From contig JANUWI010000011.1 in assembly GCA_025504975.1 (NCBI GenBank), positions 930,001 through 994,000 of the forward strand: DNA of 64,000 bases, given 5' to 3'. Numbering within the stretch: the first letter of the stretch is position 1; each line of letters opens with the position of its first letter. Position numbers and translations under genes: made by a program. This document shows positions 43,680 to 56,572 of this stretch, piece after piece. The notes beneath the pieces are model-generated. The model saw nothing but the letters and a program-made list of their open reading frames with translations, had not been told where the DNA came from and ran no database searches. The stretch is from Plenodomus lindquistii. Lineage: Eukaryota; Ascomycota; Dothideomycetes; Pleosporales; Leptosphaeriaceae.

Positions 43680-46600
43680 CTACAGCAGACTCAACTTCTC
43701 GAATCCCTTGACAACAGGTGCTTCTCTCTTCTTCCCCACCTCCTGCAGACTATTCCACAGTGTCGCATCACCACCCGTTGGCTTCCACTCCCCGTCGATG
43801 CCCTGAGCAGCATCAGGTTCATCGCTCGCCCCAGCTGTAACGGGGGCTGGTGGATACATCTTTCTCACCGCCTTCCTACATCCTTCCACTACCTCCTCGA
43901 CCGCGTTACTCACCGCGTCTGCGCGTTCCCTCATGCCTCTTCTCACCAGCCCCTCAACTAGCCGCTGGATCTCATCTTGCATGCTATTGAGACGCTCGAT
44001 GAGTCGCTCGATGGAGTTTGTGAGGTACTCTTCTTCGTAGACTGTACCCTTCTTGCCGCGGGCGCGTTTTCGCTCCTCTCGCCGTTTGTTCTTACTTGTC
44101 TTGCGTGTGGTCGCTGTGTTGACTGTCCCCGTTGCGTTCGTATACCGTGTCATGAACGTGCCTCCCGAGGTCGTGTCCGTAGGCGCAAGGGAGATATTAT
44201 CAGGGATATTGGCGCCTGCATTCTCGTCAAGGCCTTCGTAAAACGCCATGGGGTCTTGTTCCTTCTTTGTGCGAAGATCGTGCAGCCGTGGAACTTGGGC
44301 CAGCAGTTGAGTTTTCATTTCTGCTAGAAATTCGGTCATATCTGCGCTACGCTCTATCAGGGCGGGGTCGATGACTGAGGATATCAGATCAGATTGGCGC
44401 CGCAGCGTGACGATGCGGATCGCTTCGCTAAAGTAGCAGCCCCGGCAGAGAAGACGAGCTGCAGAAGGAAGGTCGGAAAGGTAGTCTAGTGTTAGGGTGG
44501 AGGCTGAGAGGTAGTCTTTCGATTCTGCCAGGCCTTCAGCAAGGGACGTTGCAATAGAGACGAGTTCTTCGTCTGAGACGCCGGCGAGGGTGGCGGAGGA
44601 GAGAGCTTCACGCCAGAGATTCGCGGAGCGATAGCATGGCCAGGCAGAGGCATGATCCGAAAGGAACTCATAGGCGAGAGCGGCCTCTTTATGAGAGTTG
44701 TTCGCACTAAGATGATCGGCATAGAAGCGCATGATTTCTTTAAGGCGGGCTGTGTCGTATTGGTAGATGCCGAGCGCTTCAGAGTAGAGGGCGTGCTTTT
44801 GAGTGTATTCCAATACTTCGTCGAAGACGTGTAGGTCCCGAAGATGTAAAAGGGCTTTGGCTTGTCGGCCGAGCTGATCGTCAATTGTGAACTGGCGACG
44901 AAGTAGGGACATGTCTTGCAGTGACTGTAGATGAGGAAGATACTCTCGTGGATCCTGAGGCGTGTTAGGTTGGGAAACTAGTGAAAATCATCAAGGACAT
45001 ACCTTTTGCGACTGTTGAGCAATGAGAAGAGCTAGGTCCAGGTTGTATAGACCAAGCGAAGTGTCGTACAGTTGGTTGACGTCGGCGAGGAAGGAGATGT
45101 GCTCAGCAGCCTTGTCAGTGAGCGGGTCTTGGGATGCTGAGAGCTGGTTAGTATGCTAGATCACAGGCATGCAAGCCGATTCCTTACCTTGTAGTCTACC
45201 AATCATCTCAAGCCCGTTCTCAAGAGCTGGCGGTACTTTAGAGACGTGCGATGTAATGATGTTCTGCAGATGCGCATCCTTGTACTGCGGTTGTTCGAGC
45301 ACGGCCAAGAAAGCGTCGCAGATGCGATTGACTTTGTCGGCTATTTGGTCCTGTGACAGTTGAGATTTAGAGGCCAGCTCTTTCGTTTTCAAAGTCTCCT
45401 TGTACATTGTCTCTGAGACATCCTCGTTTCTACCTATCATTAGCTTATGCGCGCAACGAGATAGAGAATCCGCTTGCCGAAGTTGCGCCAGTAGTAGATC
45501 AAGATGTTCGATCTTCTTGATTTGCCCAACTATCTTCTCAATGTTCGACATGAATCGCCCTGGATCGTGGTCATGCAGAATGTTCATGTCAACACGCTGA
45601 TTCCGGCACGCAAGGAACGCTTCGTCGTAGCGTTCGGCTTCGATACTTCGACGGATAGCAGCAAGAACAAGCGCTCGTGGGTATACTGTCTCAAGGTTGC
45701 CTCTCGGCATCTGCAAGACCACCGAGTATGCTGTTGGCATGACCGTGACAAGCTTGGCGCCTCTTTCGATGCTTCTACATCGCTCATCCTTTTGTGGCTC
45801 ATCGGCCGGAACCTCGAGTTCTATTGTTCGTTAGCAAGAACCGGGTCTTTCTTGTAGTGTTATGCTTACCATCTACACTGCTGAGGTGCACAAACTTGAG
45901 GAGATGCTGCGTGGTCGTAAAGATCAGGTGCGCCGGCGTGACCACAAATGATGTGCAATTTCGCGCAAGTACCCGTTCGTTGGCATATAACACACCACTC
46001 TTGGTGAGACCGAAAGCCAGTATCTATTCCTATTAGTAGCATATCCTTTACACTCCATGATTTGCTGACTTACTTGTCCTTCGACGTCTGCGACCTGAAC
46101 CTCGGCGCAGAACGTAGGCAGTTTCTGCACTAGCGGGGTCTGAGGAGACATATCTTCTGTTATGTCCACTTGATGTAGCGCTCCATTTTGGAACTGTGTA
46201 TATAGAGCAGAGTGATCAAAGCTAGGAACGAGCGTTGAGACGTTCTCGGTCTCCATGATAGGTCCATGAGGAACGACATCCTCGCCCTCGCTACGCCAGA
46301 GAAAAGCTTCTTCCTCGTCCCAGTTGTCCATAAGGACATGGATACTCTCATCGCCGACGAAAGCAACATGCCGTGGAGAGTAGTCTTTGAGGGCATCGCT
46401 ACGCCAGAGGAGTGCTGGTCTCGGGATGGGTCGTTTGTGCATATCGAGTGCATAGACGGAGATATCGCGATTTGAAAGTACAGCCAAGCGGGTCCCAGAC
46501 TTCGAAAGAGTGGCATCCACAGGTACAGACTGCAGAGCGACTGTCTGGAGGGACATTGGAGGTGGTACATTGGCAAGTCTCAGCGGTGTGAGCTTTAATG

Positions 46601-47923
46601 ATACTGGCGATAATGAGCAATGCTGGGTTGGTAGACCCCTTCGCTTTACTTACATCCATCAATTGACGCGACCATGCCAAAATCGTCGGGTGGGGCGACT
46701 GAGCCAGCCGCAACAGTGGAAGAGTACTCCAGTATTTGCAGTGCTTCTACAGTCGATGGTCAGTGAAGGTAGCATGAGCGCACATATCATTACGCACCTG
46801 GGGTGGACATTGCTACCGCTAACGGCTTTTCAGCGTGCCATGTACACGCCACTGGTCGCGGGATTGATTCTGGGAATGGCAATTCCTGTTTGAGATAGTA
46901 GTGGTAGTTGCTCATAGTCCACAACTGCACCTTGTCAGGGTAGGACACAGCGAGAACACTGGAATCACTGTTCCACTTGAGCGTGAGGGGTGTCTTCACA
47001 TCATCCAAGGCTGCTTGGTTGAGACGAAGGTCGAATTGACCGTGGCGTAGGCCGTTTCGCTCGAAGAATACAACCTCCATCTTGTCATTCGAGCGTTTGA
47101 CACCCGCGATAAGGTTGCCAGAAGGTCGCCAGCTGAGCGCTCCCTCCAGACCATCGACAGGCTCGCTGACACTGTCGAGTTGTCCTTCTCTTGAGTAGAC
47201 CCGGATAATGCGACGTCGATCTTCGTCGACTTTACTGACTGCAAAGTATGCGCCATCGCCTCGCCAGGTGATCGTGACGGATCGATCGTCAAGTGCACTC
47301 AGTACGCCTTCATCGACAGACTCTGGCACGGTTGGATCTTGCAGTGCTCTTGCTCTCTTACCCTTGAACTGGGTTTCTTTCTTTCCCCAACCCACGGAGA
47401 CATGGCTAGAGACATTTACATCTTCAGGGGCAAGATTGACGCTCGCGATGTTCTCGATGTCGCGACTCATCAACAAAAGGGTGTCTGCGAGAGTGGTGAT
47501 GGCGAGCAGTTCCTCATCCGGTGACCACGCCGCAGCCGAGATTCCCGCGTCTACTGATCCAACAATCTCGACCAACTCTTCGTTCGCCAGGGGACTCTCC
47601 CTGACAAGAACAATATCGCCTCCAGCCAGGATCAAGCATGATGTCGCCGTGTCCGAAAAGTGATGCAGGCTCAAGACTGAGTCATGGGTAAGCGAGGGTA
47701 GTGGACATGGCGCATCCCACGAAGCGATGTTCTCAAGTCGCTCTTCTGCACCGTTGCGCGTATAATGCAGCCTCTTGAGTTCGATAGTCGCACGTGACTC
47801 TGAAGGGCCAAAGGCGCAGATCAGTGCGTTGGTAGCAGCATCCCAAGCAGTTCCAGTGAGGGGCAGTGGCTCTTCTCCTGAGAATCGCAGCAGCGACCTC
47901 GCCACGATTTTGAGGTTCCGCAT
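43680..47923 (-). CDS. ELP1: Elongator complex subunit 1 (Elp1/Iki3)
   Basis: Seven exons: 47923-46798, 46746-46654, 46603-46074, 46023-45870, 45820-45188, 45136-45003 and 44954-43680; 1314 aa, as expected. Elp1 is the scaffold of Elongator, which adds the carboxymethyl group to wobble uridine of tRNAs in the cytosol. The protein starts MRNLKIVARS, then has two WD40-type beta propellers with KLTPLRLANVPPPMS and YANERVLARNCTSF between them. The helical repeat part follows, with LETVYPRALVLAAIR, ACRNQRVDMNILHDHDP, SLGLYNLDLALLIAQQSQKDPREYLPHL and ALAYEFLSD. Near residue 1170-1195 is a basic stretch (KNKRREERKRARGKKG), the known tRNA-binding region. All six introns keep frame in conserved text; intron 2 uses the acceptor before TATCATTAAAG. 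Confidence 0.95.
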
Positions 47924-48406
47924 TACCGAAGGTTCATGTGTTGCGGATTTGGGTTATGAAATTCCTTTTTGTTCTACTAAAGCGATTGCTATGAGTGGTC
48001 CGCGAAATTTGAGAATGAAGCTAGCCGAAGTTCTGCCAAGAGTCACACCTGCATCATCAAAGATGTAGGAGTACAACAAGTTCATGTTGAGCAAAGAAAA
48101 ACGTGCAAAAGCGGAACGTCAAGTTGCTACGGTATGAGTAGTAACGCGACGTCAATGCGATAGAGACCTATACCTTGACCTTTCCGTGTGTAAAGCATGT
48201 TCACGCAGCGTCATTACCTATACGTTAGCGTCACTACGTAGGACCACGTCCTGCGCTCACTTGCAATGCAGTGGGAGCAAAGTCTTACAGACAATGAAAT
48301 TGGTGTTGTGGTGTCTATACAGGCATCGGCCGAAAATCCCTCTATGCTACAAGTTCCATGCTCTCCCAGTGCTCGTAGTCCATAGCCAGACTGCTGCACG
48401 AAACAC
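47924..48406. other. Elp1 upstream region, no gene seen
   Basis: Between the Elp1 start and the end of the next minus-strand gene. No other features. Confidence 0.6.
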
Positions 48407-48752
48407 CTATTTGTTCTTCTTTGTCTGCCAGACTGTGTGTGGATGATGGTCAGCCTGGATCCATGGAATCCTGCAATCTCGTAGGGTGTCTTACCGGCAA
48501 GAAGGAAGGGAAGAGAGAATCCAGTAGCTGCATCTGTCAGTCGAGACCCCTCATTGCGACTGGGCCAAGCTCACCCATAAAGCCCCAGTACTTGAAGGCA
48601 AAGCCCTTCTTCAAAGGGTCGAATGGCAAGTTGCTGCGCGGGCCCTCGGGGTAGTGGTATGGGCTGGAGAGCTGGGCGCGGGTGGACTGGAAGCCGCGGC
48701 GGGCGACGAGCGTGGGGGCCGAGGCGGCGCGGAAGGTAGCACGGGCGAGCAT
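48407..48752 (-). CDS. COX8: Cytochrome c oxidase subunit of the VIIc type (yeast Cox8), mitochondrial
   Basis: Three exons, 48752-48575, 48533-48495 and 48432-48407; 80 aa. The second exon is only 39 nt. The protein begins with a presequence, MLARATFRAAS...LVARRGFQST, then PYHYPEGPRSNLPFDP, the signature of fungal subunit VIIc/VIII, and one membrane helix formed across the two introns (KYWGFMDAATGFSLPFLLAVWQTKKNK in segments). It is a small inner-membrane subunit of complex IV. All splice sites are standard and the joined frame ends at TAG with a Lys-rich tail. The start is 326 bp from the divergent MTR4 start. Confidence 0.92.
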
Positions 48753-49078
48753 CTGCAGACGTTAGAGGCAAAGTCAATTGGCGTGTCGCTGGACGTACAC
48801 TGGGCGTGGTGGAGAGTGGAGAGTGGAGAGTGGGTGCAATGGCCGTCGATGCCGCGGGTGGTTCGATCTCGCAGTCGCGGAGAGCATATCTTGGCAGTGC
48901 ACGGCCCAGCCGAGCTAGCATTCTGGGAATTGATGTTTTTTGACAGCCATCGTCACTGCTCACTGCTCTTGCACACGCAAAATACCACATCGTCGTTGGT
49001 GGGGATTTCAAATCAGACCACGACAGCTGCATTCGAACGAGAAACTGCTGCGACTGGCAACACAAGTTTTGCGCCACC
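48753..49078. promoter_or_regulatory. Bidirectional promoter between COX8 and MTR4
   Basis: 326 bp separate the two divergent ATGs. A (GAGAGTG)n heptamer repeat, about three units, lies at 48811-48833. No TATA box is evident, as is common for housekeeping genes. Confidence 0.6.
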
Positions 49079-52000
49079 ATGGACGACTTGTTCGACGTCT
49101 TCGATGGCGGCGCGGCCAAGGACACTGCGCCCAAGAAGAGCAAGAAGCGCCAGGCAAATGGCGCCGTCAAGTCGCCTGTTCCTGCGCCTACAGAGGACAC
49201 GCCCATGGGTGACACGCCGGAAGCAGAGACGGCAGCACCGTCAGAAGAGACCACAGAGCAGATGCTCAAGCGCCAGAAGCGCGATGCCGAGCCCGAGCCA
49301 ATCGTGACCGATGACTTTGAGACGGAGCAGTCGCGTGAAGTCGCAGCGGCTGCCGGATTGCAGGCGCAACAAGACGGGCAGGCGGTGGTGCTGTCGCATC
49401 AAGTCCGCCACCAGGTCGCGCTACCACCGGACTACGACTATGTCCCCATTTCCGAGCACAAGGCCCCCAGCGAACCCGCACGCGTATGGCCCTTCACATT
49501 GGATCCTTTCCAGCAAGTCGCAATCGCCTCGATACAGCGTAATGAGAGTGTTCTCGTTTCGGCGCATACTTCTGCCGGAAAGACTGTGGTCGCAGAGTAC
49601 GCCATTGCGCAATGCCTGAAGAACAACCAGCGAGTCATCTACACCAGTCCCATCAAGGCGCTCAGTAACCAAAAGTACCGAGAGTTCATGGCAGAATTTG
49701 GCGACGTCGGTCTTATGACTGGTGATGTCACCATCAACCCTACTGCAACTTGTCTAGTCATGACTACAGAGGTATGTGCATGAGGTTATAGGACGTGAGT
49801 AGGGGGCTGACAGTGGTAGATTCTGCGATCTATGTTGTACCGTGGCTCTGAGATTATGCGCGAAGTTGCTTGGGTTGTGTTCGACGAGGTACACTACCTA
49901 CGCGACAAGGCAAGAGGTGTCGTCTGGGAAGAGACCATCATTCTGCTACCAGACAAGGTCCACTACGTCTTTCTCTCTGCGACCATCCCGAACGCCATGC
50001 AATTCGCCGAATGGATCACAAAAACGCACAGCCAGCCGTGTCACGTTGTTTACACCGACTTCCGACCGACCCCGCTGCAACATTACTTCTTCCCCGCCGG
50101 CGCGGATGGCATACATTTAATCGTCGATGAGAAGGGGGTCTTCAGGGAAGAGAACTTCCAAAAGGCAATGTCATCCATTGCAGACAAGGCCGGCACGGAG
50201 GCATCTGACTTCACAGCGAAGCGCAAAGGCAAGGGCAAGGATAAGAAAACGAACAAGGGTGGCAACAAGGACCAGACGGATATCTACAAGATTGTCAAGA
50301 TGATTATGATGAAGAGCTACAACCCGGTCATTGTCTTCAGCTTCAGCAAGAGGGAGTGCGAAAACTACGCGCTCTCCATGAGCCAGCTCGCCTTCAACGA
50401 TGACTCTGAGAAAGCCATGGTCTCGAAGGTCTTCAGCAGCGCTATCGAAATGCTGTCAGAAGAAGATCGTCAACTACCACAAATTCAGCACATTCTCCCA
50501 CTTCTCAGGAGAGGTATCGGTGTCCATCACTCGGGACTGCTCCCCATCTTGAAGGAGACCATTGAGATCTTGTTCCAAGAGGGCTTGATCAAGGTTCTCT
50601 TTGCGACGGAGACTTTCTCGATTGGTCTCAACATGCCGGCCAAGACTGTCGTCTTCACCAGTGTGCGCAAGTTTGACGGAGTGTCTCAACGATGGGTTAC
50701 ACCTTCCGAATTCATCCAGATGTCTGGTCGCGCTGGTCGTCGTGGACTCGATGACCGCGGTATTGTAATCATGATGATTGGTGAGCAGATGGAGCCAGCG
50801 ATTGCCAAAGAAATTGTGCGCGGACAGCAAGACAACCTCAACTCGGCTTTTCATCTTGGATACAATATGATTTTGAACTTGATGCGTGTCGAAGGTATCT
50901 CACCCGAGTTCATGCTCGAGAGATGTTTCTTCCAGTTCCAGAACACCGCAGGCGTATCCAACCTGGAAAAGCGTAAGCATTTTCTGTGCACCGTTGAGCA
51001 ACGAAATACTGACCATCGCAACAGAGCTGCAAGAGCTTGAGAATGAGAAGGCGACTACAATCATCACAGACGAGGCTACCGTCAGAGACTACTACAACTT
51101 GCGACAGCAATTGGACACACACACCCAGGATATGCGCGACGTCATTATGCATCCCACTCACTGCCTACACTTCTTGCAGGCGGGTAGATTGGTCAAGGTC
51201 AAATTCAAGGACTACGACTTTGGTTGGGGCGCCGTTGTAGCGTATACACCACGCAAAGCGAACAGGGGAGAGGTCCTACCACCTCAGCAGTCATATGTGG
51301 TGGATGTCTTGTTACCGGTTGCAAGTGACGCTACGTTCATGCCTCAAGCTGGCGATGGTTTGCCGCCTGGCGTTCGCCCACCAGCGCCTGGAGACAAGGG
51401 CAAGATGGAGATTGTGCCTGTCCTGTTGAGCTGCATCGAGTCCATTGGTCACCTGCGTGTGTTCCTGCCGAACGAGCTGAAGTCGACTGAGCAGAAGAAC
51501 AATGTACGCAAAGCATTGAGCGAAGTGAAGAAGCGCTTCCCAGACGGTATTGCGATTCTGGACCCCATTGAGAACATGCAGATCAAGGACGAAAGCTTCA
51601 AGCGATTGCTTAGGGTAAGTATTTGTTCTGCTCGACTGCCACTTGTGGCGCTAATAAATTCCAGAAAATCGAAGTTTTGGAGTCGCGCCTCTTATCGAAT
51701 CCTCTACACAACTCTCCCAGATTGCCGGATCTGTATAGTCAGTACGCGAACAAGATCGCGATTGGCGAGAAGATCAAGAACATCAAAAAGGACATTACGA
51801 CTGCTTTGTCTGTGATTCAGATGGATGAATTGAAAAGCAGAAAGCGAGTGCTCCGTCGTATTGGGTTTATCGATGAGGCCGATGTTGTGCAACTCAAGGC
51901 TCGTGTTGCTTGCGAGATTAGCACCGGCGATGAACTTGTGCTCAGCGAGCTGCTTTTCAACCGTTTCTTCAACGAGTTGACGCCCGAGCAGTGCGCTGCA

Positions 52001-52455
52001 TGCCTTAGCTGTTTCATCTTTGAAGAGAAGACTACCGAGGTTTCGCCACTCAAGGAAGAGCTTGCTAAGCCCTACCGTGAGATTCAGCAGCAAGCCAGGG
52101 TTATTGCAAAGATTTCACAAGAGAGCAAGCTTCAGGTGGATGAAGAAGCATACCTGAAGACGTTCAAGTACGAGCTGATGGAGGTTGTGTATGCGTGGTC
52201 AAAGGGCGCATCATTTGCGGAAATCTGGTACGTTTGCAGTCCTACGCTCGGCTTACGAGACTAACATTGCACAGCAAAATGACGGATGTGTACGAGGGCA
52301 GTCTGATTCGTCTGTTCCGACGACTAGAAGAATTGCTCCGACAGATTGCCCAAGCGTCCAAAGTCATGGGCAGCGAGGAGCTCGAGCAGAAGTTCACAGC
52401 AGCGCTGGACCTTGTCCGACGTGATTTGGTCGCAGCGCAGTCCCTGTATCTCTGA
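49079..52455 (+). CDS. MTR4: ATP-dependent RNA helicase Mtr4/Dob1
   Basis: Five exons: 49079-49771, 49820-50972, 51025-51614, 51665-52227 and 52275-52455; 1059 aa. Mtr4 unwinds RNA for the nuclear exosome and is part of the TRAMP complex. The N-terminus is acidic and disordered. Helicase motifs are clear: AHTSAGKT (162-169, Walker A), TSPIKALSNQKYREF, FDEVHYLRD (DEVH box), LSATIPNA, VHHSGLLPILKE, ATETFSIGLNMPA and QMSGRAGRRGLDDRG. The arch (KOW) insertion is in exon 3, with VKFKDYDFGWGAV, and the C-terminal DSHCT part holds KGASFAEICKMTDVYEGSLIRLFRRL and ASKVMGS. All four introns are 46-52 nt, with frame preserved. Confidence 0.97.
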
Positions 52456-53208
52456 TTCAGGCAACCTCGGCATTTGTATAGTATCGTCTTTGGTGGAGTT
52501 TAGTTGGGCAGCAGTTCTGTCGTGTGATGAGGTAAGTAGGGCATTTGCAGCGGCGTTTTTCTCCTTTATGCGGCTGAAGGATAGCGAGCGCCACCAAAGA
52601 CAAACCAGTGTCTCGGGCGGAGCGCAAGGACGCATTGGCGCTGCCGTCTCGGCGGAGGAGCGCCCAAAATGTGCCCTGGATAGAATTTACTAGATCTGAT
52701 GTTGTGACTTTTTTGTTCACAGCGGAAGATCCCCCCAGCTAGATTGTGCCGTCATGCTTTGAAATGTCGTGTGTGTTGCTGTGAAGAGCGTGTGCTATGA
52801 CGTAGCAAAGGTCGTGTTGTTTGGCGTGTACTGTTACTTGTACTCCGTCATGCCACTCCATGTACAAGCGCTGTAAAGGACGACGGAGGAGTGGCATCGT
52901 GCGCATGAAAGACATGGAACGGTGTGAATGCAGGCCAAATTGGGTGACATTGGAGAGTTAACGCCGAGTGACATGTGACGTGATTGGGTGCAGCTAGAGG
53001 AGGCTAGGCTGGAGGTCTGTCTGGCTCTGCTGGCTCTGCTGTCTCCACAGCAGCAACAACACAACACCGACACCGCTGCCGCTGCCGCACCCACGACCGC
53101 TCCCGCCGACGCAGCCAGACGCTTCCATACATCACCGCACAGCCAGCGCTACCCGGGCGACATCACTGCAGTTGCGTGCATTCACAGCGTTTGCGGGCCA
53201 CCGCCAGC
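52456..53208. other. Intergenic, no gene seen
   Basis: 3' flank of MTR4 and promoter of STS1, GC-rich and CAG/CTG-rich near 53020-53100. Confidence 0.6.
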
Positions 53209-54206
53209 ATGAATGTCCAGTATTCCAGCTTTACTCCTCCCCACCTCTTGAACAACCTCCGCCGCTCCCCAACCAGGAACAGTACGTCGCCCGCCCTCCA
53301 GCCTTGCATTCACCCATCGCACCGCCAACTAACATGGACCCCCCCGCAGTTCTCCCGCCACAGTCTGCCATGTCAGGGCGCAAGCGAAAAGCAGAAGACG
53401 ATGGCACCAGCGGAGACGACGACCGCATGAGCGCATCCCCTTCGGCCTCGCCCGCCGTCCTCCCACGCCAACCACCGCGCGGCATGAAGCGCATGCGCAC
53501 AAATCTCTCCGGCCGCCCCCTGCCACTGCCGCGCCTCCTCGAGACCCTGAGTGCCGACGAGATGCGCAACCTCCTCCAGTCCATCTGCCAGCGCCACCCC
53601 GATATTGGCAACGAGGTCGTCACCACAGCCCCGCGGCCCAGCATACAGTCGACACTAGAGGTGCTTGCCAAGTACGAGTCGTCGTTCCAGGCTGCCTTCC
53701 CCTTTGGCGGCAAGCCGTCATCAGACTACGCATACAACCGCGTGCGGCAACAGCTCGTCGAACTACTCGAGTCGTTAAAAGACTTCACACCCCACTTTCT
53801 CCCGCCAAACGAACAACAGCCCGCAACATCGCTTGAGTTCCTGGACGGCGCCACACAGTTCATCCACCGTCTGCCAAACTGGGACACGTACCAGCACAAC
53901 CGACACAAAGAGGAGGCATACGAGGAGATGGCCAAGGCATGGGCGATTGTAATCAGAGAGGCCGCCAAGAAGGCTGGAGGAATACAGCTGCAATACGGAG
54001 GATGGGACCAAAAGATTGCGAAGCACAATGAGATGTCAGGCGGAAAAATGCAGGAGGCAGTTAACGAGCTGCGGGGAGGCCTGGGCTGGATGGGCACCGA
54101 GACACCAACTGCTGCGCCAGGCCCCGCTGATGCCATGTCCATCCGCCAACAGCTTTTGAGTGGAAACTATGGCAGCGGTTCGTCCGCAAGCATCGGCGCG
54201 TGGTAG
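53209..54206 (+). CDS. STS1: Tethering factor for nuclear proteasome, Sts1/Cut8
   Basis: Exons 53209-53281 and 53350-54206; 309 aa. The intron (68 nt) has GTACGT, a CTAAC branch site and CGCAG, so the start MNVQYSSFTPP is preferred; the other choice is the ATG at 53334 inside it. Sts1/Cut8 anchors the proteasome at the nuclear envelope. The protein has a basic SGRKRKAED nuclear signal, then LPLPRLLETLSADEMRNLLQSICQRHPDIGNEV, PSIQSTLEVLAKYESSFQAAFPFGG, YNRVRQQLVELLESLKDFTPHFLPP and FLDGATQFIHRLPNWDT, and EEMAKAWAIVIREAAKKAGG, all matching the helical Cut8 domain. The tail is glycine-rich. Confidence 0.93.
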
Positions 54207-55409
54207 ATCTGACAAGCTCCCAGGGTAGAGCTCCTTTGCCGCTACCAAGATATCATCCCGATGTACATGGATACACACGATACCTTCTAGGTGACCTGGA
54301 CATGCCCTTGTTGAGACGGCACCGACCTGTGCGCCGCTGTATCCACCAGACCGCACCACGCCACCGCATACCAACAATTGATCGACTCCACAAACAACTC
54401 ACGGCCTCATCCATCACCCACACACGATACCATTGCATGGCGGCTCTTCCCTTCACGATAACGACTGCATAGCGTTTTCTTCCCCTGTTTTCCGGCTCTC
54501 GCCACACCCAGCGCGTCTTGTCTGTGGTACTTAGCATGCTTCCAGGCGTACCTCGGATGCGATTTTGCAGGGGCACATGGATGTCTCACTGCACCAACAC
54601 TTTGTCTTGATTTGCCTTCTTCTTGCCTTGTTTTAGTGTTTTAGTCATTTTGCTACCAAATGGGGCATGTGCGGGCGGGCGAGCGGTATACCAGTGTCGC
54701 CAGTGGGATGGGCTCAGGCGGGCAAGCGTTTTTTTTTTCGCGTGGACGTGGGATACAAGCGGACGGGACTGTTGGGGCATGTAGGGCAAAGGATGTTAGG
54801 CAGCTGCTGGAGAGCAAGGAACAAGATTAGGAATAGACCATTTTCATTTGTTATCAACTATCATCATTGTACGTCTTACTTGTTCGTCTTGTCTGCAAGG
54901 TGAAAAAGGGCGAAGAGCTTGGAGTGTAGAAACGCGGAGAGTATAGCTCAGATGGAACGAAGGTGCCCAGCGATGTGCCACGTGATGAGGTGAGTTGTCA
55001 GGCGGGACCTCCTCGGGAGCACGTTCACGTTGGGAAGGCACGATGCGAGTGCTGGACCCTGCTGACCCTTTCCCTCTGTTTACCTCTCACTATTGCTTTT
55101 CACGCCACTGATGACATCGAGTTTGGTGACGCACACTCACTTGCGTGCAGTGTACGGACTCACTTTGCTGGTTGTATCGTACAGCAGTTCCTCGACTAGC
55201 GTCGTATCTGCTTTCCTTGTTTAGTTCTCCACTGTTATGTCCTCCGCCACTCACCCGTTCACTCATCAACCAAGCTGACCTCACCTTCACGCTCATACTC
55301 ACAGTCGTGAGCACAAACAACGTATCTGCAGTACTTTGGACTTGTGCGTCCCCTCTCTGTCTTGAGATCCTTTGGTGATCTACCTTGTCCTTGCTCGAAA
55401 CCTCCAGCG
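54207..55409. other. Intergenic, 1.2 kb, no gene seen
   Basis: Separates the housekeeping block from the DUF7918-like array. Open frames are short and not conserved with the array. Confidence 0.6.
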
Positions 55410-56572
55410 ATGGCCATAGCGAAGGAACTCCCAACTTTGGAGGCCAACATTATCGTCGACAAGAATGCGTTGACAGAATTCGAATATGATGATGAAGAGC
55501 AAGCGCCAAACACCATCACTAAGTACATTGAGTCTTCATCAGGTGCTGAGTTCGCGATGAGATGCAAACTCTCACCACCTTGGCCTGATCATTCTCTCAA
55601 GTTGGTGTTCCTCGTCGACGGAAAAGTCATGCGAACCGGCCACATGTTCTCAAAAGATTTCAAAGGCGCCTCGTGCAAGAATACGGCGAGCTCGAAGCAA
55701 TATTGCGAGAATGATATATGGTACATCCAGAAGTTCTGCTTCTCTGAGCTCAAGATTGGTAAGTCCCTTTCTTCCTTATGGCATGGTTCTTCTGGTAATA
55801 GTTGTAGATGACTCTGGTGCTGCTGCAGACACGGACCTTATGGTGAATAGCCTGAAGGGAGTGGGCGAGATCACAATACGTGTCTTTCGTATCGGTAACC
55901 TGCGAGAAGTAGTAGTGTCCAGTACCCCTCAGTCCAATACTCCTCAGTCCAGGAAGCCGGCAGATGTTGAGTTTGGAAACGTCCCTGAGAAAGCCCTCAA
56001 AGGTCAAGCAATTTCGCATCGCACAGGGTATGGCGATCCTTGAATTGCCCTTCCTGGGGACATACTGACTTCCGCAGATTGGGACCGCCCGTAGCGTTAC
56101 GTGCAGAAGTATCGAGACCAGCTTCATTTACTAGAATAGACTACGACTACCTCGACGGTCGCAAATCCCCTGCGGCGACATTCATCTTCAAATATAGGTC
56201 CAGAGGTTTGTACCCTGAGTCTGGATTTTGCACTGGGAACACACTGACAATAAAACAGCAGCCCTTCAATCGCTCCTCGTCATCCCGCGATCATCCAGCC
56301 CAGTCCCGCTCGAAGAGAGGGATGTCGCCACCCTGACAACTGAAGAGTCCCGCAAATTGATACAACGAATGCGTGAGCGTGAAGCGACTGCCAAATCTTT
56401 CAAGCAAGAAAAGATCAAGCGTGAACGCAGCGGCGAAGAAGGTAGCTTAGGATCGGGTGATCTCGCTGATGACAATGACGAAATTTCAATGATCTCCTCG
56501 AGGCCAAAGCGAAGAAGACGCCACCCTACAACGATTGATGCGAACGGTGTGGAGACGATCGACTTGACCTGA
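55410..56572 (+). CDS. DUF7918-like protein, array member 1
   Basis: Exons 55410-55758, 55808-56027, 56078-56205 and 56259-56572; 336 aa. The N-terminal part is beta-rich: LPTLEANIIVDK, EFEYDDEEQAPNTITKYIESSSGAEF, LVFLVDGKVM and IQKFCFSELKI. The second and third exons hold GVGEITIRVFR, PEKALKGQAISHR and FTRIDYDYLDGRKSPAATFIFKYRSR. The last exon starts ALQSLLVIPRSSSPVPLEERDVATLT, then a charged helix (KQEKIKRERS), an acidic stretch with NDEISMISS, a basic RPKRRRR patch and the tail VETIDLT. DUF7918 is a fungal family without known function; the basic patch suggests the nucleus. The tail looks like a SUMO-interacting motif. Introns are 48-53 nt. Confidence 0.85.

Noticed and set aside
48840..48880. 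GGTTCGATC stretch resembling a tRNA B box
   Set aside because: No A box at the proper distance and no cloverleaf could be drawn; it lies in the COX8/MTR4 promoter.
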